Of a stretch of 64,000 nt of DNA, positions 44,938 through 52,704 are shown piece after piece. How positions within the stretch are numbered: position 1 is the stretch's first letter; every line of letters begins with the position of its first letter. Location: contig NZ_CP136514.1 in the NCBI RefSeq assembly GCF_032813545.1, positions 186,001 through 250,000 of the forward strand, written 5' to 3'. The notes under the pieces were generated by a model that was given only the letters and a program-made list of their open reading frames with translations, was not told the DNA's origin and did no database searches. Both the position numbers and the translations under genes were made by a program. The DNA is from Nodosilinea sp. E11. Its GTDB lineage: Bacteria > Cyanobacteriota > Cyanobacteriia > Phormidesmidales > Phormidesmidaceae.

Positions 44938-44960
44938 GCCGCTATTCAAAAAACGCAATT
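44938..44960 (+). promoter_or_regulatory. Putative AraC-regulon motif, sulfatase 4 copy B
   Basis: GCCGCTATTCAAAAAACGCA followed by ATT. Variant of the shared motif with three or four changes. Preceded by TTAGC, as the 37131 copy is preceded by TCAGC, so similarity extends slightly upstream. Confidence 0.55.
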
Positions 44961-45347
44961 TTTTTGGGTCCCTACTTTACTTTCCTTCGGTGGTGCTTTA
45001 TACGTTGAGTGAGCATGTCTAACTACACACCACTCTGGGGCCATCCCTTACTGCGCCGTGCTTTGAGTGCGATTGCGTACTAAACGGATGGCTTTTCTCT
45101 CAACCCTTTCTCTAAAAGATGCCTGGAGTGCTGTATTGGTGAACGGCATCCGTGTGTCGATCCACTCAGGTCCCAGGAACTTTTATGGCCTATTACTCGA
45201 AGGTGGAAATAAGTTTGCTATTCCTAAAAAGCAGAATCCTTAGCTTTCCTTTCTGTCTTCTGCCTTTATACTTCTGCCTTCTTTTACTAGGCAATTGGCC
45301 TTAAATGTCCTGGATGAATATTAATGCGCGATTCTATGGGAGGCCTG

Positions 45348-46466
45348 ATGAATCTCAAACTTGGACAGCGCGAAACCGTGAGCTTGACCTCCGTGCACCG
45401 CGATCCCTCACCTCAAGAGATGGATCAAGCGATTCGCGAAGCCACCTTTGCTGCTGACGCCCTTGACTGGCTTCAACCCCGTGACACCGTATTCATCAAG
45501 CCGGTGCTGAACTCAGGCAAGCCCTACCCGTCTACGACTAGCCCTCTAGCCATCGCCAGTATGGTTCGTCTACTGAGAGAAAAGGGTGCAGGGCGGGTGA
45601 TTGTGGGCGACATGAGCGGAGTTGGCCACCTCGATCAGCGCCCGGAGGGGTGTAAAGGCAGCAGCCGCGAGCTGGCTAAGAGTGCAGGGCTACTGGATAT
45701 CGTTCTAGAGGCCGGGGCGGAGTGGGCTTTCTTCGAAGAGGCAGGCTGGGACAGCTTCTATACCGAACAGCCCGCCCCCGGCTCCCACTGGCGAGAAGGC
45801 ATCACGCTCCCCAACGTGCTGCGGGAGGTAGATCACATTGTGTCTATGCCCCGCTGTAGCCGCCACGCCCTGCTGGGCAATACCCTCGGGCTCAAGTCTG
45901 TGGTGGGCTACATGCGCTACGACACTCGCCTGGAGTACCATCACGCGGCCAAGTCCATCCAAGAAAAAACTGCCGAGGCCAACACCGTTCCTACCCTTTT
46001 ACAAAAGCAGCGCCTGGTCATCACCGCCGCCGACAAAGTGCTGGCCACCTTTGGCCCAGACCTGGGTCATGTGATTGCACCACCCCGAGGGTTGGTCATT
46101 GCCTCCCGTTCCGTGGTCGCCCATGACATGGTCTCCCTGGCCTGGCTGATTGGGCATTGGCGTCAGGTCCCTTGGCGCAACAAACTAGCGTTGAGCGACC
46201 CCAGCAGCAACAAAATCGTCGCCAATCTGGCCAACCGCGTGGTAGCCGGTATGTTGGGCGGTTGGAAGTGGGGCTTCAGTGCCGAGGGTATGGAGCATTC
46301 AAAGCGACCGGATATCTGGCGCGATCGTACCCTGCAACGTGCCTTTGAACTCATGGGCGGTGTCCCAGCCATCCAATTGCAACCCACCCAGTCCGGCCTT
46401 TCGCCACAGCTTCTAGCCGAGTTGGCCGATCTCGTCGCGTTGCCCGCAGCTACACGAGCGGCTTAA
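45348..46466 (+). CDS. DUF362-domain protein
   Basis: A protein of about 372 residues of the DUF362 family: DTVFIKPVLNSGKPYPSTTS, GAGRVIVGDMSGVG, VDHIVSMPRCSRHALLG, LGLKSVVGYM. Some DUF362 proteins carry Fe-S cluster domains; none of the needed Cys-rich motifs is present here. The function is not established for the family. The ATG at 45348 is preceded by GGGAGG at ideal distance and is preferred over the ATG at 45324. No signal peptide, so it is cytoplasmic, unlike most neighbours. A hairpin follows. Confidence 0.85.
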   Translation: MNLKLGQRETVSLTSVHRDPSPQEMDQAIREATFAADALDWLQPRDTVFIKPVLNSGKPYPSTTSPLAIASMVRLLREKGAGRVIVGDMSGVGHLDQRPEGCKGSSRELAKSAGLLDIVLEAGAEWAFFEEAGWDSFYTEQPAPGSHWREGITLPNVLREVDHIVSMPRCSRHALLGNTLGLKSVVGYMRYDTRLEYHHAAKSIQEKTAEANTVPTLLQKQRLVITAADKVLATFGPDLGHVIAPPRGLVIASRSVVAHDMVSLAWLIGHWRQVPWRNKLALSDPSSNKIVANLANRVVAGMLGGWKWGFSAEGMEHSKRPDIWRDRTLQRAFELMGGVPAIQLQPTQSGLSPQLLAELADLVALPAATRAA

Positions 46467-46511
46467 GGAATCAGCATTGAATAAAACCGATTTGAACTCA
46501 CCCCGGCCTCC

Positions 46512-46533
46512 GTCCGCCCTCGGGAGGGCGGAC
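46512..46533. terminator. GC-rich hairpin after the DUF362 gene
   Basis: Perfect 10-base stem GTCCGCCCTC / GAGGGCGGAC with a 2-base loop, starting 46 bases after the DUF362 stop and before the end of the minus-strand gene 46578-47048. Followed by GTTT only, so intrinsic termination is plausible but not textbook. Confidence 0.6.
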
Positions 46534-46577
46534 AGTTTCCTTCAGATCCTCGTCTTTTCAGGATCAGGCAAAATGGC

Positions 46578-47048
46578 CTACGAGTTACTCTCTGGCTCAG
46601 AGAGAATGGACGGGAACGCAATCTCTGGATCAGGAAACATAGATCGCTGCTCGATCCAGTAGCCAATCGTCCATAGCGAAACGAAGGAATCCACGATCAA
46701 CACCGGAAAGTAGCCGTAGGTGCTGGGGTTAGCAAACCCACGCGAGGCCCCATAGAGCACCACCATCCAGGCTTTCTCTACAAAGGAGTAAAAGACAACT
46801 GGTGCACGCCAGGATTTTTTGAAGGCGGCCACGACCATGACTACCCCCATAAAGCCGACCATGACGCCCCAGTGGTAGTAAAAGAAATAGTGCCCTTGAT
46901 CGAAATAGTTCGTTGCAAAGGTTTCGTCGTAGGGGAGTCTCAATATGTTCACGATCGCCCAGCTTGGTGCGATCGCATAGATAAAGCAAGACGCCGTAGC
47001 CGATCCCATAACGAAGAGCATCTTGGACAGGTGTCGGGTAAAAAACAC
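46578..47048 (-). CDS. Four-helix membrane protein of unknown function
   Basis: A 156-residue protein (GTG start at 47048 after AAGGGA; an ATG nine codons in is possible). Helices at about 10-30, 58-78 (HWGVMVGFMGVVMVVAAF), 85-105 and 115-135. Rich in aromatic residues (YFDQGHYFFYYHWG). I do not recognise the family. It converges on the DUF362 gene and diverges from the AraC-family gene. Confidence 0.6.
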   Translation of the reverse strand: MFFTRHLSKMLFVMGSATASCFIYAIAPSWAIVNILRLPYDETFATNYFDQGHYFFYYHWGVMVGFMGVVMVVAAFKKSWRAPVVFYSFVEKAWMVVLYGASRGFANPSTYGYFPVLIVDSFVSLWTIGYWIEQRSMFPDPEIAFPSILSEPESNS

Positions 47049-47484
47049 GGCAAAATCCCTTAGATGAATTAAGTAGGATACGATGACTTAGCAGGGCAGC
47101 ACCCTACTATTTAAAATCTTGACTTTTAAGCTCCTAAGATCATACACTCAACCTAGACTGCGCAGTCTCTACTCATAAGAATAAAGCAATACAAACAGCA
47201 ATGTATTTACGTTTAGAAAACACAAATCTTATCGTTTTTTTAGCCAAAATGCTGCCAATTGACACCACGGCAACGGTTTTAAGGCGATAGCTTCGGCACT
47301 AGGACTTGCTGAATTGAGACGCCAATTTCGTTTTCTCATACATTCATCCTATGGTTTCGTGCTAAGTCAAAGACATGACTCTATTAACTAGCCAACCTAA
47401 CTAGCTCAATAATTTCGCTCCAGCTAACAGGGATGTTGTCGCCAGTAAGACTATAGCCATTACCATGGCAAGGTAAGGTAAGGG
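47049..47484. other. Intergenic region upstream of the AraC-family regulator
   Basis: AT-rich (for example 47190-47250), with no gene and no clear copy of the shared motif. It should hold the promoters for the membrane protein (minus) and the regulator (plus). Confidence 0.5.
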
Positions 47485-48498
47485 ATGAACGCACAGGCTT
47501 TAAACCGAAATACTGTTAAACACCCCACCTCTAATCAATCGGTGGCTGAAAGCCCCAAATACTTAGAGCTCACCTTCAACGATGTCGATCACTTTGGCGA
47601 GGTGCTCGCCGCCAGCGGGCTACAGCTGACCCAGCTAAGTCAGGGCGCGTTCCAGGGTCATTTGGCCTCCTGGGCAGTGAGCCCAGGCCTAAATGTGACC
47701 CGGCAGCAGGCCAGCCAATCACTTCAAGTAATAAGCGACCAGCGCCCCGATCACCTCGTTTTTGTATTGCCCCTAAAAACACCGTCGCTGCCAGCTTTTG
47801 CCCGCGATCGGCCGCTGGTGGCCAACGCAATTTTTGGCTTTGATATTGAACGCCCTATCCACCTGATTACCTCCCCAACCGGTCAAGATCAGTGTCAAAT
47901 CGACGTTTCCAAGGCGCTGTTTCAGCACTATGCCACCCTCGCCCATCGCTATGATTTAGACAAGGCCTTCTTTCAACTCAATATGGTGGTTCCCACCATT
48001 GATCGCTTCTCCCCCCTCTGCGCCTATCTCCACCAACTCTTCCAAGCCGGAGCAGATCGGGTCTGGTGCCATACCCCAAAGGCCACAACCCTGTTGGAGC
48101 AGGACTTGATGCCGCTGCTGATTGACGCCTTGCCTCCTCCCAATCAAGCCGATGCCCCCCGCCCCTATCGCCGTGCAGCCCTCGTAGCTGCGGCCAAAGC
48201 CTACATCATGGTCCATCTCGACCAACCCTTGACCCTGGCAGAGATTTGCCAAGCGGTTTATGCCAGTGAGCGATCGCTCCACTATGGGTTCCAAGAAATG
48301 CTGGGAATGGGGCCAATGGCCTTTGTCAAAGTGCAACGCCTCCACGGTATCCGCCGCGCCTTGCTCTACGCCGACCCCAAACCCGAAACCGTTGCTCACA
48401 TTGCTCACCAGTGGGGGTTCTTTAGCCTGGGCCACTTTTCTAGAAATTACAAACAGTTATTTGGCGAATCGCCGTCTCAAACGTTACAGCGACGGTAA
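47485..48498 (+). CDS. AraC-family transcriptional regulator
   Basis: This 337-residue protein has a sensor-like N-terminal domain (about 25-215, FeaR/EutR-like in layout) and a C-terminal double helix-turn-helix: LTLAEICQAVYASERSLHYGF in the first and WGFFSLGHFSRNYKQLFGES in the second. AraC proteins bind near-promoter sites and usually activate catabolic genes in response to a small ligand. It is the only AraC-type gene in the window, close to sulfatase 4. A copy of the shared 18-base motif lies 177 bases after its stop. It is the best candidate to bind that motif. The ligand might be a desulfated product (inference). Confidence 0.9.
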   Translation: MNAQALNRNTVKHPTSNQSVAESPKYLELTFNDVDHFGEVLAASGLQLTQLSQGAFQGHLASWAVSPGLNVTRQQASQSLQVISDQRPDHLVFVLPLKTPSLPAFARDRPLVANAIFGFDIERPIHLITSPTGQDQCQIDVSKALFQHYATLAHRYDLDKAFFQLNMVVPTIDRFSPLCAYLHQLFQAGADRVWCHTPKATTLLEQDLMPLLIDALPPPNQADAPRPYRRAALVAAAKAYIMVHLDQPLTLAEICQAVYASERSLHYGFQEMLGMGPMAFVKVQRLHGIRRALLYADPKPETVAHIAHQWGFFSLGHFSRNYKQLFGESPSQTLQRR

Positions 48499-48956
48499 AG
48501 CACTATTGCACCAGACGTTGATACGTTATGCGGGCGCTAACGCATCCTATTAACAATTAAGTTGCTTTCCTTGCCAAGGATAAGGGTTCTTTCGATGACA
48601 AAATTGACGGTGCATGAACCACTAGAATATATGCTCCTTGCTCCACGATCCCAATATAAATCAAAGATTCCAAGGCCACTATTCAAAAAGTGCAAGTTTT
48701 GCTTTGCTCTGTTTTTCTGGCATCTATTTTGCCGGTCTTGCCTTAATATCAGTACTACGTTCATCAATATAGCGCTCTGGTTCACCTTGTTTGCCCAAAT
48801 TAGTTTCCTTTGTCAACATCCACTTAAGATACTTCCAGGAAAGAAGATGACCAGCTTCAACCCAGCGACTGTAGCTGCTGTAGTGGGCACTGCCCACCGT
48901 TTGGGAAACTGTTTTTCAGAAGTTGCCTGATTAGTTGCTTATGGAGTCAACTCCCC
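48499..48956. other. Intergenic region between AraC gene and outer-membrane protein gene
   Basis: A 122-codon open frame across it resembles no protein and overlaps the shared motif (48675), so it is taken as non-coding. A short palindrome GTGGGCACTGCCCAC sits at 48883-48897. Confidence 0.5.
48675..48698 (+). promoter_or_regulatory. Putative AraC-regulon motif before the outer-membrane protein gene
   Basis: GCCACTATTCAAAAAGTGCA followed by AGTT; one base differs from the 37131 copy. It lies about 260-280 bases before the outer-membrane protein start and points toward it. Confidence 0.6.
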
Positions 48957-50378
48957 ATGCTGTCTGGCTCTATCGTTTATCTAAACAAACAAGTCTCAAT
49001 GACCCCTGATGCTTCGAAGGAATTTCCTGGTAGGCAAAACCCAATTCTTGGCGGTAAAGCCCATTCTATTTTGAGATCAAGTTACTGGCTGGCGGCGCTG
49101 GTTCTGAGTTTGGCCAGTTCTCCAGTGGCTAATGCGGCTCCTTCCCTCAGTGAAGACAGGGGTAAACCCAATGCCATGGGTTTGGTAAAAACGGAGATTC
49201 CCAAAACACCAAAGCCTTACCCCGCCAATTTTCCGGCATTGACGGCTGAGGGGCTAGAGGAGTCTCAGATTCAGCAGCCAACCTTAAACTCTGGTGCAGA
49301 ATCTCCAGCGGTGCCGCCTGAAGCCCATCCATTACAAAACGAAAACCTGAGGACAGATGCAGCTGATTTAAGGCTTGAAACCTTTGAGGTTTCAGTCTCC
49401 GATTCACCGACAAGCCCTGCCCTGTCTACAGATGCTACAGGTTCAGAGATAGAGCTTGGCTTCCCTGGTTCTGCCCAGGGGGAAGGGTTCTTGGGCGTAG
49501 ATCCGGCAGCTCTGTCTCTAGGGGAAGGAGCCGCTGCCGACAGGTTCTCTGGTGCTGTTGCCCAGGCAGATCTGATCACCCAAACTGCCGGTTCAACCGA
49601 TGACATTCCCTGGCGGTTTAGCTTTGAACCGTTTGTCTACCTACCCTTTAGCGCCAACGGTAATGTCACCGTCAGGAGTATCACCGCACCTATTAATGCC
49701 GGTATTGGAGATATTTTCAGTTCCATTGTCAATGACCTCAACTTTGCCGCCTTTGGTCGGGTTGAAGCCTGGAAAGGCACCTGGGGCATGTTTTTTAGTG
49801 GAGCCTACGTGAACATGGGCACGGGGCGATCGGCAAACATCCCGCTGCCTCCGGTCCTGCAGCAAGCTGGGTTGCCCCCTCAGGTCTCTATTGCGGCGGC
49901 GGCTGGTGCGTCTTTTGTTCAGCTTGATCTAGGGGGTGCCTACCGGTTTGGGGATGGTAATTTGCCTGTGGCCCTCAGAACCGCCGACACCGAGTTTGAC
50001 CTGGGGCCGTTTATCTTTGATGCCCTGGCCGGAGTGCGGCTCTATAGCTTCAACAACAAGCTGGTGCTGACCGGCGATCTGGGCAATCGGTTTGAGTTTG
50101 GCCAGTCACAGACTGTGGTCGAACCCATGATTGGTGGGCGGGCTCGCTGGAATCTATCCCCCAACCTGGCGGCGTTAGTCGGCACCAGCATGTCTGGCTT
50201 CAGCCTCGGAAACTTAACCTTTTCCGTTGCGGGCTATGCCGGCATCGACTGGTTGTTTTCAGGAAATACCTCACTGCTAGCCTCCTATGGGTTCACCTAC
50301 ATAGATTACAGCAGCAACAATTCTGGCCTTGACCTGTTTACCCACGGCCCCAACATCGGGGTTAAGTTCAGATTTTAG
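48957..50378 (+). CDS. Outer-membrane beta-barrel protein
   Basis: 473 residues (ATG at 48957; 48999 is an alternative with no better ribosome-binding site). A signal peptide is at about residues 42-62 (WLAALVLSLASSPVANAA), after a long polar leader. A low-complexity Pro/Glu/Ser-rich linker follows (about 65-215). The last 260 residues form an amphipathic barrel: WRFSFEPFVYLPFSANGNVTV, RVEAWKGTWGMFFSGAYVNMG, ending HGPNIGVKFRF with a terminal Phe. No porin family is recognised exactly. The motif upstream links it to the sulfatases; it may admit sulfated substrates. Confidence 0.75.
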   Translation: MLSGSIVYLNKQVSMTPDASKEFPGRQNPILGGKAHSILRSSYWLAALVLSLASSPVANAAPSLSEDRGKPNAMGLVKTEIPKTPKPYPANFPALTAEGLEESQIQQPTLNSGAESPAVPPEAHPLQNENLRTDAADLRLETFEVSVSDSPTSPALSTDATGSEIELGFPGSAQGEGFLGVDPAALSLGEGAAADRFSGAVAQADLITQTAGSTDDIPWRFSFEPFVYLPFSANGNVTVRSITAPINAGIGDIFSSIVNDLNFAAFGRVEAWKGTWGMFFSGAYVNMGTGRSANIPLPPVLQQAGLPPQVSIAAAAGASFVQLDLGGAYRFGDGNLPVALRTADTEFDLGPFIFDALAGVRLYSFNNKLVLTGDLGNRFEFGQSQTVVEPMIGGRARWNLSPNLAALVGTSMSGFSLGNLTFSVAGYAGIDWLFSGNTSLLASYGFTYIDYSSNNSGLDLFTHGPNIGVKFRF

Positions 50379-50410
50379 TAAGTTTTGTTTCACTGATGGA
50401 GATCATAAGT

Positions 50411-50959
50411 ATGAAGTCAAAGTTTCTTGTCTATCCTGCTTTGGCTTTTTGTCTGGCGACAGCAATTCCTGTTTCTGTAAAGGCGATGCCAGTTGCCCTC
50501 CCAACAGAAGTTGCACAGGCTACGGCCCCTCTGACAGAAGCGAATATTCAGGCTGTCATTAACCTGCTACAAGCTGCACGCAACAACCGAGATGTAGAGG
50601 GGACACTTGAGTTGATGGCACCCTTTGCGGTAACGGTCGTAACGGTCGAGGCCGGAAATGGTCTCTCAACGATTACCACTCACCTGGAAGGGGTGGATGC
50701 CCACCGCCAAATGCTGGAACAATCCTTCAATCAGGTTCAGACTCGGGAAAGCCTGAGGAATTACGTGACGATTGACATCATTGACGATAATTTTGGCATC
50801 GCCAAAATTTATCAGATGGAAAACTTTGAAACCTCAGAAGGGGAAGCCTGGATAGCGGCCAGCCAGACCGTGCTGCGCTTGGGCCGAGTCGATGGCCAGG
50901 TGCTGGTCACATCCGCGACCGTCGATGGCTGGATTGCGGCCCGTCCTTCCCAGAACTGA
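50411..50959 (+). CDS. Small secreted protein with NTF2/SnoaL-like fold
   Basis: A protein of about 182 residues with a signal peptide (YPALAFCLATAIPVSVKA). The rest, AVINLLQAARNNRDVEGTLELMAPFAV ... HRQMLEQSF ... VLRLGRVDGQVLVTSATVDG, has the helix-then-curved-sheet pattern of NTF2-like proteins. No catalytic residues can be named. It starts 32 bases after the barrel gene and is probably cotranscribed. The ATG at 50411 leads directly into the signal peptide; one at 50396 is also possible. Confidence 0.65.
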   Translation: MKSKFLVYPALAFCLATAIPVSVKAMPVALPTEVAQATAPLTEANIQAVINLLQAARNNRDVEGTLELMAPFAVTVVTVEAGNGLSTITTHLEGVDAHRQMLEQSFNQVQTRESLRNYVTIDIIDDNFGIAKIYQMENFETSEGEAWIAASQTVLRLGRVDGQVLVTSATVDGWIAARPSQN

Positions 50960-51027
50960 TCACCAAGCAGGGTTTCAAGGCTGGTAATGGTTTGAACTTT
51001 CAAGTGTGAAATGACGAGGACAATACT

Positions 51028-51360
51028 ATGAAACGATCGATAGCTCTTGGTTTATCTGTTTTTACCGCGTTCGCATCTTTAGCCCCCACTGCCACCGTTG
51101 CTCAGGCGAGCTTTGGCAACTTTATGCTGGGGGTGGGCGCAGCCGCAGGGACAAGTGCAGTCATCAATTCCAATCGCAGAGCAACTGAAGCAGAGCGACG
51201 AGCTACAGAGGCTGAGCGTCAGCAACCCGTATCCTCTGAAGAGGAGTTCTTTCGCGGACTTCAGAATGCCCTGAATGGTCTGCCCTACGACAATTTTCGT
51301 ACAACTACTTATTATGACGAAGGCTTCCAAGAAGGTGTGCGACGTACGCAAGAGCGATAA
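51028..51360 (+). CDS. Small secreted protein of unknown function
   Basis: 110 residues with a signal peptide (SVFTAFASLAPTATVAQA). The mature part has a Gly/Ala-rich hydrophobic stretch (FGNFMLGVGAAAGTSAVI), then a charged repeat RRATEAERRATEAERQQ, and a polar tail. No family is recognised. The start follows GAGGAC. It is the third gene in the run barrel-NTF2-like-small protein, 68 bases after the second. Confidence 0.65.
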   Translation: MKRSIALGLSVFTAFASLAPTATVAQASFGNFMLGVGAAAGTSAVINSNRRATEAERRATEAERQQPVSSEEEFFRGLQNALNGLPYDNFRTTTYYDEGFQEGVRRTQER

Positions 51361-51456
51361 AAGCCTTTTATGATCCCCTTAGAGGCAGATTGCAAACTAA
51401 GACCAGATTGCACGAAGCGTTACTACAGCTATAGCCACTCAGGTTAGGAAAAAGCC

Positions 51457-51553
51457 GTCATTTCCGAGCAGAGCCTGCCTCCGCGAAGGCGTGGGGCGGG
51501 AATCCACTAGCTCGTCACTGATCTCAAATGGATTCCCATTTTCACGGGAATGA
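51457..51553. repeat. Imperfect inverted repeat, GTCATTCCCG family
   Basis: Starts GTCATTTCCG and ends CACGGGAATGAC, with GGGAATCCA / TGGATTCCC inside. This pattern is a widespread dispersed repeat in bacteria. A GC-rich GCCTCCGCGAAGGCG segment sits in the left half. Non-coding. Confidence 0.6.
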
Positions 51554-52153
51554 CAGACAGGGATCGTTGCAAGCAAAGGTTCTAATGATGTCGGCTATAG
51601 CTATACAATCCTGCTTATGCCAATCGGCTATAAGAATGAGAATAAATCAGAAAATGAAAAGCTTGTTTAGAAGCTTTATCTTATTAAAATGATTGGACTC
51701 ATATTTTTTATAGTCGCTCTTTGTGGGCTTATTAACTTCTTCAGGCATCACGAAATGCCCTTGAATATGTTAAAATATTTAACACTACTCTCGACACCTA
51801 AATGGAGTTATTTTGCTATACTGCTTGATTGGGTAAAGTCGAGCTAAAATCTCAATACGCTAACTCGGGTGTCCGATTTGTAAAAACAGGTTCTAAATGC
51901 CGTCATGATAATTTTCAAGGCATGAGGGGATGAGCTAAGACTGCTTATTCACCTAGTTGACTAATACCAATACCCAACGACACAGTCGAAAGTAAGAATA
52001 AGTGGATAAATGGATTAAAAATAGCAGTAGAGGTAAGCTGAAAGCTGCCTATTGAGGTCGAGACAGCCATCCAACGCCCCCTTACGAATCGAACTGAGAT
52101 TAGAGAGGGATCGCAACCTCCCTCAGTACAGGGACAAAGTTTTTAGTGCCTGA

Positions 52154-52245
52154 GGCGTTGTTACATAAATAGGATGTTATGGACTCGGTACTGCATCGAC
52201 GTCAGATTTTGGGTGTCCGTAACACCTCATTTATGCAACAACGCC
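52154..52245. mobile_element. 92-base MITE-like element
   Basis: Terminal inverted repeats GGCGTTGTTACATAAAT... and (reverse complement of the right end) GGCGTTGTTGCATAAAT... match at 26 of 31 bases. GGCRTTGTTGCATAAAT is a common end sequence of full-length insertion sequences, so this is probably a non-autonomous derivative. No target duplication is evident. Confidence 0.65.
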
Positions 52246-52704
52246 GATCCGAAATAGAAATCGTGCCGTGATAATAGCTGTTTTCAAGCTGCACAGGTGA
52301 ATTCATTTTTTGAGGTAATTCCATGCTTGCTGTTTTCATAAAGGGCGTTTTTGATTGGTATAAATAAGCTGCCAAGAGGCAAACTATGAATTGGATGACT
52401 GCAAATATGAAATATGCTCGGTGTGCAAGAGGCCTGGACCGCATATTGAGCTAAACTACCTCGCTTCAAAATTTTGCGCTCTATAATCTTGCCTTAAAGC
52501 AATATGGACTATTATTAATGCTTACCAGGAAGAATATAGCTTTTTGTTTTCTTAGGAATTATACGTAAAACCTGGCTCAATCTAAAGAGCAGTCAACTGA
52601 GTGATCAATCAAAATGCTTCAGAGCAATGGCCTAGCCAGCTGGGCTAACTACGGTGCAAAATGTTTCAGGAACGCGATTTTTGGCGATCGCTAGGGAAAT
52701 AACC

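Larger units (their letters stand above)
44760..45347. other. Regulatory intergenic region between sulfatase 4 and DUF362 gene
   Basis: Divergent promoter region of about 590 bases. It holds two strong copies of the shared motif (44886, 44938) and a weak look-alike GCTATTCCTAAAAAGCAGAA at 45217-45236, about 110 bases before the DUF362 start. No gene is supported. Confidence 0.6.
51361..52704. other. Long repeat-rich intergenic region
   Basis: About 1.3 kb without a convincing gene. It contains a GTCATTCCCG-type inverted repeat (51457-51553), an AT-rich stretch (51600-51830) and a MITE-like element (52154-52245). An 80-codon frame on the minus strand at 52202-52444 overlaps the MITE end and is not believed. 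The last 100 bases probably hold the promoter of the PAS kinase. Confidence 0.6.

Noticed and set aside
48562..48930. Possible 122-residue protein after the AraC gene
   Set aside because: It has no family resemblance and no ribosome-binding site, and it overlaps the shared regulatory motif.
52202..52444. Possible 80-residue membrane protein, minus strand
   Set aside because: Its 3' end runs into the MITE-like inverted repeat and it has no recognisable homologue or ribosome-binding site.
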